Of a stretch of DNA of 64,000 nt, positions 49,957 through 58,654 are shown one piece after another. How positions within the stretch are numbered: the stretch's first letter is position 1; each line of letters begins with the position of its first letter. Source of the DNA: Hyphomicrobiales bacterium (GTDB lineage Bacteria; Pseudomonadota; Alphaproteobacteria; Rhizobiales; Aestuariivirgaceae); contig JADJVV010000001.1 of NCBI GenBank assembly GCA_016710435.1, forward strand, positions 2,626,501 through 2,690,500, given 5' to 3'. The position numbers and the translations under genes were made by a program. The notes beneath the pieces are model-generated. The model was given only the letters and a program-made list of their open reading frames with translations, was not told where the DNA came from and ran no database searches.

Positions 49957-51704
49957 GTGCGGGCACCCCTTTTCAGAGCCGGTTTCGGTTTCGGAAGGTC
50001 CTTGGCCGCAAGCCGTGAGGCAGGCGTCACGCGCCCGCCGAGGAATGTGTATTGCACGTCGGCGATGCGCGTCCACGCCGGGCGGTGTGTGATGGCGATG
50101 ATGGTGTAACGGCCGCGCAGACCTGCAATGTTGTCCACGATCGCCATTTCCGTCTCCGGGTCGAGCGCACTCGTCACTTCATCGAGGATCAGAACTTCAG
50201 GTTTGCGCACCAGCGCGCGGGCCAGCGAGATGCGCTGGCGTTGGCCGCCTGAGAGCTTGCCGCCGAACTCGCCCACATCCGTATCGAGGCCAAGCGGCAG
50301 GGAAGAGATGAACCCGTTCGCGCCCGCCAGCCGCAAGGCTTCGAGAATGTCATCATCGCTGATGCCGGATTCCGAGAGCGAGATGTTCTCGCGGATCGTG
50401 TCATGGAACAGCGCCAGTTCCTGCGGCACGTAGCCGATCTTGCGGCGGAAGGCGGTGATGTCCGTCTCGGACAGCGCCTGACTGCCGATCCTCACGCTGC
50501 CGGATTGCGGCTGGTGCAGGCCGATGAGCAGATCGATGAGCGTTGTCTTGCCCGCGCCCGATGGCCCCTGCAGCACCGTGATCCTGTTGGCCGGAATGGT
50601 GACGGACACATCCATGAGCACAGGTGTGTTGCCGTGGGCGAAGCTCACCTTGTCGAAGGTGAAATCCTGCTTCTCCGGCGGCGGCAGCGTTCCCCGCCGG
50701 ATTTCCTTCTGCGCCTCCGCCTCGGCAATCATCTCCTGCGTGCGCATGTAGGAGGCCTCCACCTGGCTGGCGCTCTGCACCTGCTTGAGGAACTTCGACA
50801 TGTAGGACATGACCTGGAAGAACAGGATGCCGATGACCAGCAACTGCTCCACGGGAACGCCCGCCCAGGTGACGGCGGCCCAGGAGGCGGCGGCGAGGAT
50901 CGTGACCATCATCAGGTCGTTGCCGTAGACCAGGCCGAAGCGCGCGATGTTCTGCACATACAATGTGCGCCGCAGCCGCTTCACCAGCGCCGACAATCCC
51001 TCGATCATCGGGTCATAGCGGTGCATCGCCTTCAGCGATTTCATGTTCTGCACCAGGTCCACCATGTCGGACGTGAGCGTCGCAGTGCGGTCTGATTGCT
51101 TGTAGCTGGAGCGCCGCGAAATCATGATGAGCTTGTGCGAGGCAGCGGCAATGACCAGCCCGCCAAGTATGGCGACCACCGCAACACGCCAGTTGATGAG
51201 CAGCGCGATCAGCGTGTAGGCCACGATCTGCACGCTGTTGGTGGCGGCGATGGCGGCGAGATTGTAAGCATCCCCGGCCCGCGTCGCATCGTTGCTGATC
51301 ACGCTGGCGATGCGCCCGCTGCTCTGGTCGGCGTAATAGCTCCAGCGCGCGTCGAACACGGCCTTGATCAGGCGGCGGCGCAAGTTGTTGGCCACCCGGG
51401 CGCCCATGATGCCGGCATAGGTGGATGCAAGGAACAGCAGCACAGCCCGCAGCACCAGCAGCCCGACGGCAATCACGAGCAGTGTCGTGAAATCAACAGT
51501 GAGTCCAAACCATGCCATGACGCTCCGCAGATAGGCCTCGAACGCCGTCGGGTTATCGCCCGGCGCCTTGAGCAGCGTGCCGATGGCGGGCAGGAGTGTG
51601 CCCACGCCGACGGCCTCCATGGTTCCGCCGATGAGCAGGCAGAGCAGCACGAGAATCGGTCGGGTGTCTTCGGCGCGGAAGAAAATCTGAAAGACTTGCC
51701 GCAT
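49953..51704 (-). CDS. ABC exporter (membrane domain fused to ATPase)
   Basis: A 583-residue half-transporter of the lipid/multidrug exporter type (MsbA/ABCB-like). It has N-terminal helices (ILVLLCLLIGGTMEAVGVGTL; LLVIAVGLLVLRAVLLFLAS and more), then an ATPase domain with Walker A GPSGAGKT, signature LSGGQRQRISLARAL and Walker B VLILDEVTSALDPETE. It probably works as a homodimer. As the first gene of the exporter-acyltransferase-MobA-like unit, it may flip or export the lipid made by this locus. Starts at 51749 or 51794 are also open; 51704 (MRQVFQIFF) best fits the first cytoplasmic helix. It is divergent from the Nudix gene. Confidence 0.87.
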   Translation of the reverse strand: MRQVFQIFFRAEDTRPILVLLCLLIGGTMEAVGVGTLLPAIGTLLKAPGDNPTAFEAYLRSVMAWFGLTVDFTTLLVIAVGLLVLRAVLLFLASTYAGIMGARVANNLRRRLIKAVFDARWSYYADQSSGRIASVISNDATRAGDAYNLAAIAATNSVQIVAYTLIALLINWRVAVVAILGGLVIAAASHKLIMISRRSSYKQSDRTATLTSDMVDLVQNMKSLKAMHRYDPMIEGLSALVKRLRRTLYVQNIARFGLVYGNDLMMVTILAAASWAAVTWAGVPVEQLLVIGILFFQVMSYMSKFLKQVQSASQVEASYMRTQEMIAEAEAQKEIRRGTLPPPEKQDFTFDKVSFAHGNTPVLMDVSVTIPANRITVLQGPSGAGKTTLIDLLIGLHQPQSGSVRIGSQALSETDITAFRRKIGYVPQELALFHDTIRENISLSESGISDDDILEALRLAGANGFISSLPLGLDTDVGEFGGKLSGGQRQRISLARALVRKPEVLILDEVTSALDPETEMAIVDNIAGLRGRYTIIAITHRPAWTRIADVQYTFLGGRVTPASRLAAKDLPKPKPALKRGART

Positions 51705-51774
51705 GAGGCGGTGGGTTCCGGTCTGGACGTTTCGTGTGGGCTCTCCCATAAGGCCGGAGCAAGCGAGACTCAAC

Positions 51775-52248
51775 ATGAATGCACGGCACGTCATTTTCGG
51801 GATTTTTCAACGCAGTCTTGGGCAGAAGATTCTGCGCTGGAAACGCAGCCTGACGCTTGGCGCGCGCGTCGCCGTGATTGATGGCGATGGCCGTTTTCTG
51901 TTGGTCAAGCAAAGCTATGCACCGGGCTGGCTGTTTCCGGGTGGCGGCGTTGAGTTCGGAGAAACCTGCGAGGAGGCGGCCTTGCGCGAGCTGCACGAGG
52001 AGGCGGAAGTGCAGCCCACCGGGCCGCTCCAGCTTCACGGGGTATTCTCCAATCATTCCAAATTCCCCGGCGATCATCTGGTGGTCTACACCCTGCGCGA
52101 ATTCTCCTGGAACGGCTTCACGCCGACCAGTGAGATCGTCTCGGCGGAGTTCTTCGCGCCCGAACAGCTTCCCGCCGACACGATGCAGTCCACGCGCCGC
52201 CGCATCGACGAGATACTCGGCAAGTCCCCCATGTCGCTGGAGTGGTAG
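51775..52248 (+). CDS. Nudix hydrolase
   Basis: A 157-residue hydrolase of nucleoside diphosphates linked to other groups. The Nudix box is complete: GGGVEFGETCEEAALRELHEEAEV, given here as GGVEFGET and REL-x-EEAEV (G-x5-E-x7-REU-x-EE). The N-terminal Arg/Lys-rich part and LLVKQSYAPGWLFPGGG precede it. It is divergent from the exporter gene, which leaves a short shared promoter. A cleaning role for CDP- or NDP-activated compounds would fit the locus, but this is inference. Confidence 0.92.
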   Translation: MNARHVIFGIFQRSLGQKILRWKRSLTLGARVAVIDGDGRFLLVKQSYAPGWLFPGGGVEFGETCEEAALRELHEEAEVQPTGPLQLHGVFSNHSKFPGDHLVVYTLREFSWNGFTPTSEIVSAEFFAPEQLPADTMQSTRRRIDEILGKSPMSLEW

Positions 52249-52330
52249 CGGATCGCTTGACGCGACCCGCCTGCGCCGCTATGCGCGCCAACCATGACAC
52301 TGCGCCGGACCATGGAACGAAGCCTGCGAC

Positions 52331-52347
52331 GAGGATCACTGATCCTC
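52331..52347. promoter_or_regulatory. 17-base palindrome between Nudix and GNAT genes
   Basis: GAGGATCA (52331-52338), one central C, then TGATCCTC (52340-52347) is a perfect inverted repeat in the 178-base gap between the Nudix and GNAT genes. It could be an operator or an RNA hairpin; no T-run follows. Confidence 0.35.
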
Positions 52348-52426
52348 CGCGCCGTCCGCTGACGCCTGCCGCCGTACTGCCGGGGCGGGCTTTCCTGTCC
52401 CTGTCCCCTTGCTCCCGGTATCTGCC

Positions 52427-52945
52427 ATGACCTCTCCCTACCTTCCCGAAGCGGCAACGCCCGCCGACGAACCCGCCATTGAAACCTTGCTGGACGAGGC
52501 CTTCGGCCTCTCGCGGCGGACCAAGACAAGCTACCGCCTGCGTGAAGGCAACACCGCTACGGAAGGCCTGTCGCTTGTGGTGCGCGAGGCGGGGCTCGGG
52601 ATCGTCGGCACCATCAGCTATTGGCCCCTCCGCATCGGAACTTCCGGTACGAAGGCGCTGCTGCTGGGGCCGATCGCCATTCATCCGCAGCGGCAAAATC
52701 GCGGCATCGGTCTGGCCCTGATGCGCGTGAGCCTCGCCAAGGCGGCTGAACAGGGCCATGCGCTGGTCATCCTCGTCGGGGACGCCCCCTATTATGCGCG
52801 CGTCGGTTTCATGAAGGTGCCCGATGGCCAGCTCCTGCTGCCCGGCCCGGTCGATCCGCAACGGCTGCTCTTCCTGGAACTCCGCGCTGGCGCACTCTCG
52901 GCGGCACATGGACTGGTATTGCCGGAAAACCGCTTCGAGGCCTAG
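52427..52945 (+). CDS. GNAT family N-acetyltransferase (YhbS-like)
   Basis: A 172-residue acetyltransferase. The acetyl-CoA-binding strand-loop-helix reads LGPIAIHPQRQNRGIGLALM (the Q/R-x2-G-x-G/A motif). ILVGDAPYYARVGFMKVPDG is typical of the YhbS subgroup of small predicted acetyltransferases. It has an ATG at 52427 preceded by a weak ribosome-binding site. The target is unknown, and the surroundings do not suggest one. The last 4 bases overlap the convergent membrane-protein gene. Confidence 0.87.
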   Translation: MTSPYLPEAATPADEPAIETLLDEAFGLSRRTKTSYRLREGNTATEGLSLVVREAGLGIVGTISYWPLRIGTSGTKALLLGPIAIHPQRQNRGIGLALMRVSLAKAAEQGHALVILVGDAPYYARVGFMKVPDGQLLLPGPVDPQRLLFLELRAGALSAAHGLVLPENRFEA

Positions 52946-55017
52946 CGTCCTTCGCGATACCACATCATCGAAAGCACGATCAGCAACACGGCAAGGCTGG
53001 CCAGCGTGGCGAAGAGTGGCGTCTCGCGCACGGCCAGCACCCGGAATTGTTCGTTGTCGGTGAGGGCGAGCCAGCCGGAACCGGATTTCAAACCGCTTGG
53101 GCTTGCCTTGCTGAAGCGCGGCAGGCCGTCCTCGATCCAGTACACGCCACCGCCGCTTGCAGCAGCAACGGGCGCCATCACGTCGCCCGTGGCGCGCACG
53201 TCGGCGAACTCCTTCTGGTCGGCATTGCCGGTGATGGCAAAGGCCGTGAGATCGCCGTCGCGGAGCGCATAGAGGCCGGTCTCGGCCAAGAGCACGCTGC
53301 CGGTGAACACGCCGGGCCGCCCGCGTTGCAGCGGCACTTTCGATGTCTTGCCGGAGGGCGCTGTCAGTTCAATGTCGCGAGCCGTGTCGGCCAGCGTCTG
53401 CCGTTCCACGATGAGGTTGCGGCCCTCCTGCCGCGCCCGCAGGGCTTCCTCCTCAAGGTCCGGCTCCTTCATCAGCCAGTGGGAGATGCGGCGCAGCAGT
53501 TCCACCTGTGGGCCGCCGCCCTCGAAGCCTCGCGCCCACAGCCAGCCCTGATCCGACAGGAACTGCGCCACGCGGCCCTTCTCGATGTGGGCCAGCGCGA
53601 GCAGCGGCTTGCCGCCGGGACCTGACATCAGGTCCTGCGCCTCGTTCTGCGGCGATGTGTCGATCAGCCGGAACCAGCGGCCCCAGCTTGGCTCCGTCGG
53701 CGAGTCGCCGGGCAGGCCACGGCTCACCGGATGGCGCTGCCCGGTCACGGTCACGCGCGGCTTGAAGCCTTCCTGTGTCACCTCGCCCGTGGGAAGGGCA
53801 GCGAGAATGTCGGCCAGCGGCGTTGATGACAGGCCATCCGCGCTGGCAAAATCAGGCCCGGAAGACACGAGCACCGCACCACCGTTCCGCACGTAGTCGG
53901 CGACGTTGGCCAGATAGGCATCCGGCAGGATGGACTGGCGCTGATAGCGGTCGAAGATCACGAGGTCGAACTGGTCCAGCTTCTCCAGGAACAGTTCGCG
54001 GGTGGGAAAGGCAATGAGCGAGAGTTCGCGCGTCGGCGTGCCGTCCTGCTTCTCCGGCGGGCGGAGAATGGTGAAGTGCACGAGGTCAACGGAGGCATCG
54101 GCCTTCAGCATGTTGCGCCAGGTGCGCTCTCCTGGATGCGGTTCGCCGGAAATCAGCAACACGCGCAGCCGGTCGCGAATGCCATCGATCACCGCCAGCG
54201 CGCGATTGTTGACGAGCGTGATTTCACCGGGCCGCTCGGCTGCCGCGATCTCCACCACGTTCTGCCCCGCGCGATCGATGGGCACGACGATCTGACCCGT
54301 GGTGTTGGGAGCAAGCGTCACACTCTGCGTCTCGCCATTGGGCAGGCGGATGGTCACCGCGACAGGCTCCGTGCCGGCGGGTGTTTCACTCACATGATAG
54401 CGGATTTCGTGGGACTGCCCGGCAATGGCGAAGCGCGGTGCCTGTTCGATCACAACGCGGCGGTCGATTTCTTTTCTGCTGCCCGAGAGAAGCGTGTGCA
54501 CCGGCCCCTTCAGCTTGCCCATGTCGGCAGCGGGCGGCACGTCATGCACCTGTCCGTCGCTGATGATGATGGCGCCCGCGTAACGGTCGGGCGGAATGTC
54601 AGCCGTGATGCGGGAGAGCGCCGCGAAGACACGCGTGCCGTCAGTGTCGGGGGTGGTGCCCGTCACGGTGCGACCGAGGCGAATTTCGGTGTTCCCCAAC
54701 GCCGCGACCTGCTTGCGCACTTGGGCGAGAGCTTGGTCCGTCTGCGCCTGGCGTTGGCCGAAAGACTGGCTGTCGCTCTCGTCAACCACGACGGCAACGA
54801 TGTCGCTGAGCTGTTCGCGCTCATCCTGGGCGAGTTGCGGGTTGGCGATGGCGGCAAGCAGCAGCAGCAGCCCCGCGGCCCGCATCAGCGCGCCCCGCAT
54901 GCGCGCAACCAGCATTGCCGCAACAGCAACGACGCCCACCGCGCACAGCACGAGGAACACGGGCCACGCCACGTGGGGCAGGAAGGTAAGCGTCCAGCTT
55001 CCCAGTTGCAGGCTCAT
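52942..55017 (-). CDS. Large membrane protein of the DUF4159/MoxR operon
   Basis: A 691-residue protein with two N-terminal hydrophobic helices (VAWPVFLVLCAVGVVAVAAMLVAR; ALMRAAGLLLLLAAIANP), a long periplasmic part and a C-terminal anchor helix (LFATLASLAVLLIVLSMMWY). The middle contains a degenerate glutamine-amidotransferase-like segment (ILPDAYLANVADYVRNGGAVLVSSG), a pattern of some BatA/BatB-associated membrane proteins. It is the last gene of the MoxR-DUF58-DUF4159 unit, overlapping the DUF4159 stop as ATGA. A role in envelope integrity or protein assembly is suggested by comparison with Bat/MoxR systems but is not proven. Confidence 0.82.
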   Translation of the reverse strand: MSLQLGSWTLTFLPHVAWPVFLVLCAVGVVAVAAMLVARMRGALMRAAGLLLLLAAIANPQLAQDEREQLSDIVAVVVDESDSQSFGQRQAQTDQALAQVRKQVAALGNTEIRLGRTVTGTTPDTDGTRVFAALSRITADIPPDRYAGAIIISDGQVHDVPPAADMGKLKGPVHTLLSGSRKEIDRRVVIEQAPRFAIAGQSHEIRYHVSETPAGTEPVAVTIRLPNGETQSVTLAPNTTGQIVVPIDRAGQNVVEIAAAERPGEITLVNNRALAVIDGIRDRLRVLLISGEPHPGERTWRNMLKADASVDLVHFTILRPPEKQDGTPTRELSLIAFPTRELFLEKLDQFDLVIFDRYQRQSILPDAYLANVADYVRNGGAVLVSSGPDFASADGLSSTPLADILAALPTGEVTQEGFKPRVTVTGQRHPVSRGLPGDSPTEPSWGRWFRLIDTSPQNEAQDLMSGPGGKPLLALAHIEKGRVAQFLSDQGWLWARGFEGGGPQVELLRRISHWLMKEPDLEEEALRARQEGRNLIVERQTLADTARDIELTAPSGKTSKVPLQRGRPGVFTGSVLLAETGLYALRDGDLTAFAITGNADQKEFADVRATGDVMAPVAAASGGGVYWIEDGLPRFSKASPSGLKSGSGWLALTDNEQFRVLAVRETPLFATLASLAVLLIVLSMMWYREGR

Positions 55018-57752
55018 TGACCGAGCCTTTCGAGCAACGCGGGCACGTGCACCTGATCGGCCTTGTAGTTGCCGGTAAGAGCATACATCACGATGTTGAT
55101 GCCGGTGCGGAAGGCGAATTCGCGCTGGCGGTCTGAACCGGGCACGACCGCGTAGAGCGGGTCGCCGTTGTCATCCAGTGCCCATGCGGCCGCATAGTCG
55201 TTCGAGCCGATGATGACGGCCGAAACACCGTCCGCCGTGCCGGGATCAGTGGAGGCCTCGCCCAGCGCCGATTCCACCCACAGAGGCCCGCCCTCATAGC
55301 GGCCCGGGAAGGTGCTGAGCAGATAGAAGCTGCGGGTCAGCACATGCTTTTCCGGAACGGGTTCAAGCGGTGGCACATCGAGGTTGCTGAGCAGGCGGCG
55401 GAGTGCCGCGCTGCTCGTGCCCGTATCAAGGCCGCCATCGCGCAGGTCGAAGAAGATGGTGCCGCCGTTCTTCATGTAGGAAGCAACCTTGTCGCGCGCT
55501 GCATCGGGCAGTTCCTGCGCAGAGTCGAGCACCGGCCAATAAAGCAGGGGATAGACGCTGAGTTCATCCGCACCCACGTCAACAGCCTGCGGCTCTGCCA
55601 ATTGTGCAGAGGTGCGGTCAGACAGGATGAGCGTCAGGCCCTTCAGGCCCTCGTTGCTGATGCGGTCAACCTCGCTGTCACCGGTCTTCACATAGGCGAG
55701 GCGTGGGTCCAGCGCCGCCTTGATGGCATCTTCCTGCGCCCGCGCATCGCCGTGAGGCGTGGCGAGCAATGCCAATGCCATCACAACGGGTGCTGCCTTG
55801 AAACGCGACAGGCCCCCGCCGATCCAGATGGTGGCGAGGCAATCGAGGAGGAACAGCAGCAGCGCGCCGAGGGCAAGGGGCGGCACCAGCGAGGTGCGGA
55901 CCTGCGGCTCATAGCCAGACACCGCAACTCCGGCCAGCGAGGGACCCAGCGCCTTGAGATCGGCAGCGGCCAGCACATGGTTCAGCGCCTGCTCCCGGCC
56001 ACCGCGAACGTAAAGCCCGGGCGGGTGGATGGCCGACACCTTCGCCGTTTCGAAATCGGCCAGCGCAATGGCCTGGGCCGTGCCGTCCGGCGAAACGAGG
56101 TCGCCTTCGCCCGTCATCACCAGGCGCGGGGCGAAAGTTGCGGGCGCATCTGCCGCCGTGGACGAGGCCGCCTGTGCGGGATCAAGCCCGGCGACGCGGC
56201 TCATCATCTCCACGAAAAGTCCGGAGAGCGGCAGGTTCGACCAGTTGGCATTGGCGGTGACGTGGAAGAGCACGACCATGCCCTTGCCCCTGTTTTCCGC
56301 TGTCACCAGCGGCGTGCCATCGGCAAGGCTCGCCCAGGTCTTGCCAGCGAGTTCACTGTCGGGCTCCGCCAGCACCTGACGGGTGACTGTGATCTTCGGA
56401 TCAATGACAAGGCCCGCGAAGGGCGAATTGCGCGGAAAGTCCTGCAGGGTCTGTGGCGTCTCCCAGGAGAGCGCGCTGCCCAGCGTGCGGTCGCCTTCGC
56501 GCAGGCGCACCGGCACGAGTGAATCATGCCCGGCCGCAAGGCGCGGACCTGCGAAGCGCATGAGGATGCCGCCCTTCTCGATCCAGTCCGAAACCTTGCC
56601 CTGGATTTCATTCGGTATCGTGCCAACGTCCGCCAGCACCAGCATGGAGAGGCCCGCATCAATCAGGTCGGCAATATCGCCTGGTGTTTCCGGCGTGAAC
56701 AACTCCGCATAGGGCTCAAGCCCGCGCGAGACATAATGCAGCGGCGACAGCAAAGGCTGTGCCTGCTCACGGGATTCGGATGCGACGAGGGCGATGGTGC
56801 GCCGCCGCCAGCGGTCATCCAGCAATTGCCGGGCGCCGGCGTGGGCCTGGCCTGCGATGGTGATGGATTGAATGTCGTTGCGAAGCGCCGTGGGCAGGCT
56901 GAAGCGCGCCGTGGCCGCACCACCCGGAACCAGCGTCACCGGCACATCCAACAGCACCCGGCCGTTGTTGGCCTTGATGGAAAGCGAAACGGGCGCGGCA
57001 ACGGTTCCCGCCGCCGACAGGGCGGCGATGCTGATCTCGCTCTTCTCCAGCCGTGCCGGGCCGAGCGCAAGCGGCAGCGTCTTGGCCCCCGGCGCAATGA
57101 CCTTGAGGGCGGCGCCGGGAAGAAGTTGTTGCAGGCCCGCCGCGAATGCCTCGCCGCTGCTCGCATCCAGCCCATCCGAAAGCCACAGCACACTTTTCGT
57201 TTCCCGCAACTGCGCGCCGCGCAGTTTTTCCAGCAGGGCCATGCGGTCGGTGGAAAGAGGCGAGGGTGCCATGACACGCACACGGTCCTGAACGGCCCGC
57301 GCCGCCTGGGGCGTCAAATCAGCGGCCTCGGCACGCGGCGCTGTTCCCGTGAGCACTACGCTTTCACCATTGGCCTGCGCATCATCAAGCACTTCGCCCA
57401 GCACGCGGCGCGTCTCGGTCCAGTTCTGTGCACCCGCCCAGCCATCGTCGACGATGATCAGCCGTTGCCCGCGTGGCAATCCGCCGGGGCCGGGCGGCTG
57501 CAGGAACGGTTGCGCCACCACGAAGATCACCAGTGCGGCCAGCAGCAGGCGCAACAGCAGGAGCCACCACGGCGTCTTGTCCGGCGTCTCATCCTGCCGT
57601 GGCAGGTCGAGCAGGATGCGGACCGGCGGGAAGGCCTGCGGACGCGGCCGTGGCGGCGTGAAGCGCAGCAGCCACCAGATCACCGGCAGCGCCAGCAATC
57701 CATAAATTGCCAGTGGCGTGCCAAATCCCAAGGCCTGCAGAAAGTTGTTCAT
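55014..57752 (-). CDS. DUF4159 domain-containing membrane protein (BatA N-terminal domain)
   Basis: A 912-residue protein. The N-terminal part (IYGLLALPVIWWLLRFTPPRPR) is the two-helix BatA/aerotolerance-regulator module, with VRILLDLPRQDETPDKTPWW in the typical loop. A von Willebrand-like periplasmic region follows (LIIVDDGWAGAQNWTETR), then a long beta-rich part. A helix (PLALGALLLFLLDCLATIWIGGGL) precedes the C-terminal DUF4159 domain (FFDLRDGGLDTGTSSAALRRLL; FPGRYEGGPLWVE). It is co-translated with DUF58 (57749) and with the large membrane protein. Such clusters with a MoxR AAA ATPase are widespread in Alphaproteobacteria and have chaperone-like roles in envelope protein maturation by analogy. 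Confidence 0.9.
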   Translation of the reverse strand: MNNFLQALGFGTPLAIYGLLALPVIWWLLRFTPPRPRPQAFPPVRILLDLPRQDETPDKTPWWLLLLRLLLAALVIFVVAQPFLQPPGPGGLPRGQRLIIVDDGWAGAQNWTETRRVLGEVLDDAQANGESVVLTGTAPRAEAADLTPQAARAVQDRVRVMAPSPLSTDRMALLEKLRGAQLRETKSVLWLSDGLDASSGEAFAAGLQQLLPGAALKVIAPGAKTLPLALGPARLEKSEISIAALSAAGTVAAPVSLSIKANNGRVLLDVPVTLVPGGAATARFSLPTALRNDIQSITIAGQAHAGARQLLDDRWRRRTIALVASESREQAQPLLSPLHYVSRGLEPYAELFTPETPGDIADLIDAGLSMLVLADVGTIPNEIQGKVSDWIEKGGILMRFAGPRLAAGHDSLVPVRLREGDRTLGSALSWETPQTLQDFPRNSPFAGLVIDPKITVTRQVLAEPDSELAGKTWASLADGTPLVTAENRGKGMVVLFHVTANANWSNLPLSGLFVEMMSRVAGLDPAQAASSTAADAPATFAPRLVMTGEGDLVSPDGTAQAIALADFETAKVSAIHPPGLYVRGGREQALNHVLAAADLKALGPSLAGVAVSGYEPQVRTSLVPPLALGALLLFLLDCLATIWIGGGLSRFKAAPVVMALALLATPHGDARAQEDAIKAALDPRLAYVKTGDSEVDRISNEGLKGLTLILSDRTSAQLAEPQAVDVGADELSVYPLLYWPVLDSAQELPDAARDKVASYMKNGGTIFFDLRDGGLDTGTSSAALRRLLSNLDVPPLEPVPEKHVLTRSFYLLSTFPGRYEGGPLWVESALGEASTDPGTADGVSAVIIGSNDYAAAWALDDNGDPLYAVVPGSDRQREFAFRTGINIVMYALTGNYKADQVHVPALLERLGQ

Positions 57753-58654
57753 GAAACGCCCCGGACACCATGGCGCTGGTCGGCGCCGCTCACGCGCATG
57801 TGAAGCGGCAGAAGGGCCGTGGCTGGCGCTTCGTCGGTGCGGTGCAGTGTGAAGGTCCAGCCCAGCCCGCGTGCAAGCTGCTTCAGACCCTCCCGATGGG
57901 CCCCGTAGGCCTTGATGTAATCCTCTCGAAGTGCTTCAGATTTCTTCGCCAAGTATTTGAGCGGACTGCCTAATCCCAGGAATTCCACACGCCCGTCATA
58001 GGGCAGGGTCTCTTCGGCCGGATCGGCGATCTGAACGATGTGTCCGGAGACACCGGCGGCGGCAATGGCGCTGAGCCGCGCCCGCACCTCATCCAGAGGT
58101 TCCAGAAAATCTGAAATCAGCACGGCGGCGGCGCGGCGCTGTTGCGCCCCTGCGGCGGGAAGACCTTCGTCGTGGCGCTGCCCCAGCCATTCTCCGACGC
58201 GCAGAAGGGCCAGACGGCCATAACCCGGTGGACGCGGCGAACCCAGGGCGCCGATACGCTCGTGCGCCCGTGCGGCAAGGCTGGCCAGCGCCAACGCCAG
58301 CAATCGCGCCCTGTCGAGTTTCGCCTCGGGCGCGAGGTGCGAGCGGAAGGCCATGCGCGGTCCTGTGTTGCACCAGACCCAGAGCGTGTTGGCACTTTCC
58401 CATTCGTTCTCGCGGATGAATACCCGGTCGGCCTGTGCCGACTTGTGCCAGTCGATGCGCTGCGTCGAGTCGCCAAAGCCATAGGGCCGGTACTGCCAGA
58501 AGGTTTCGCCGGGCCCAGCCGCGCGGCGGCCATGTACCCCGAGGATCACGGTGGCGGCAATCTTTTCGGCGCGCACCAGCATGGGCGGAAGGGCGAGACT
58601 TGCGCCTTCCCCTGCCTGGGCCAGCCGGTGCGTCGCGGGCGAGGCTTGCGCCAT
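57749..58654 (-). CDS. DUF58 domain-containing protein
   Basis: A 301-residue protein of the DUF58 family. The characteristic core RAAGPGETFWQYRPYGFGDSTQRIDWHKSAQADRVFIRENE appears near residues 45-85 (key pieces: W-YRPYGFGD, IDWH-SA and RE-E). The C-terminal half has a vWA-like fold (ALLRVGEWLGQR; AAVLISDFLEP). It forms the link between MoxR and the Bat-like membrane proteins. The ATG start overlaps the MoxR stop, and its stop overlaps the DUF4159 start, so the four genes of the unit are co-translated. Cytoplasmic. Confidence 0.93.
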   Translation of the reverse strand: MAQASPATHRLAQAGEGASLALPPMLVRAEKIAATVILGVHGRRAAGPGETFWQYRPYGFGDSTQRIDWHKSAQADRVFIRENEWESANTLWVWCNTGPRMAFRSHLAPEAKLDRARLLALALASLAARAHERIGALGSPRPPGYGRLALLRVGEWLGQRHDEGLPAAGAQQRRAAAVLISDFLEPLDEVRARLSAIAAAGVSGHIVQIADPAEETLPYDGRVEFLGLGSPLKYLAKKSEALREDYIKAYGAHREGLKQLARGLGWTFTLHRTDEAPATALLPLHMRVSGADQRHGVRGVS

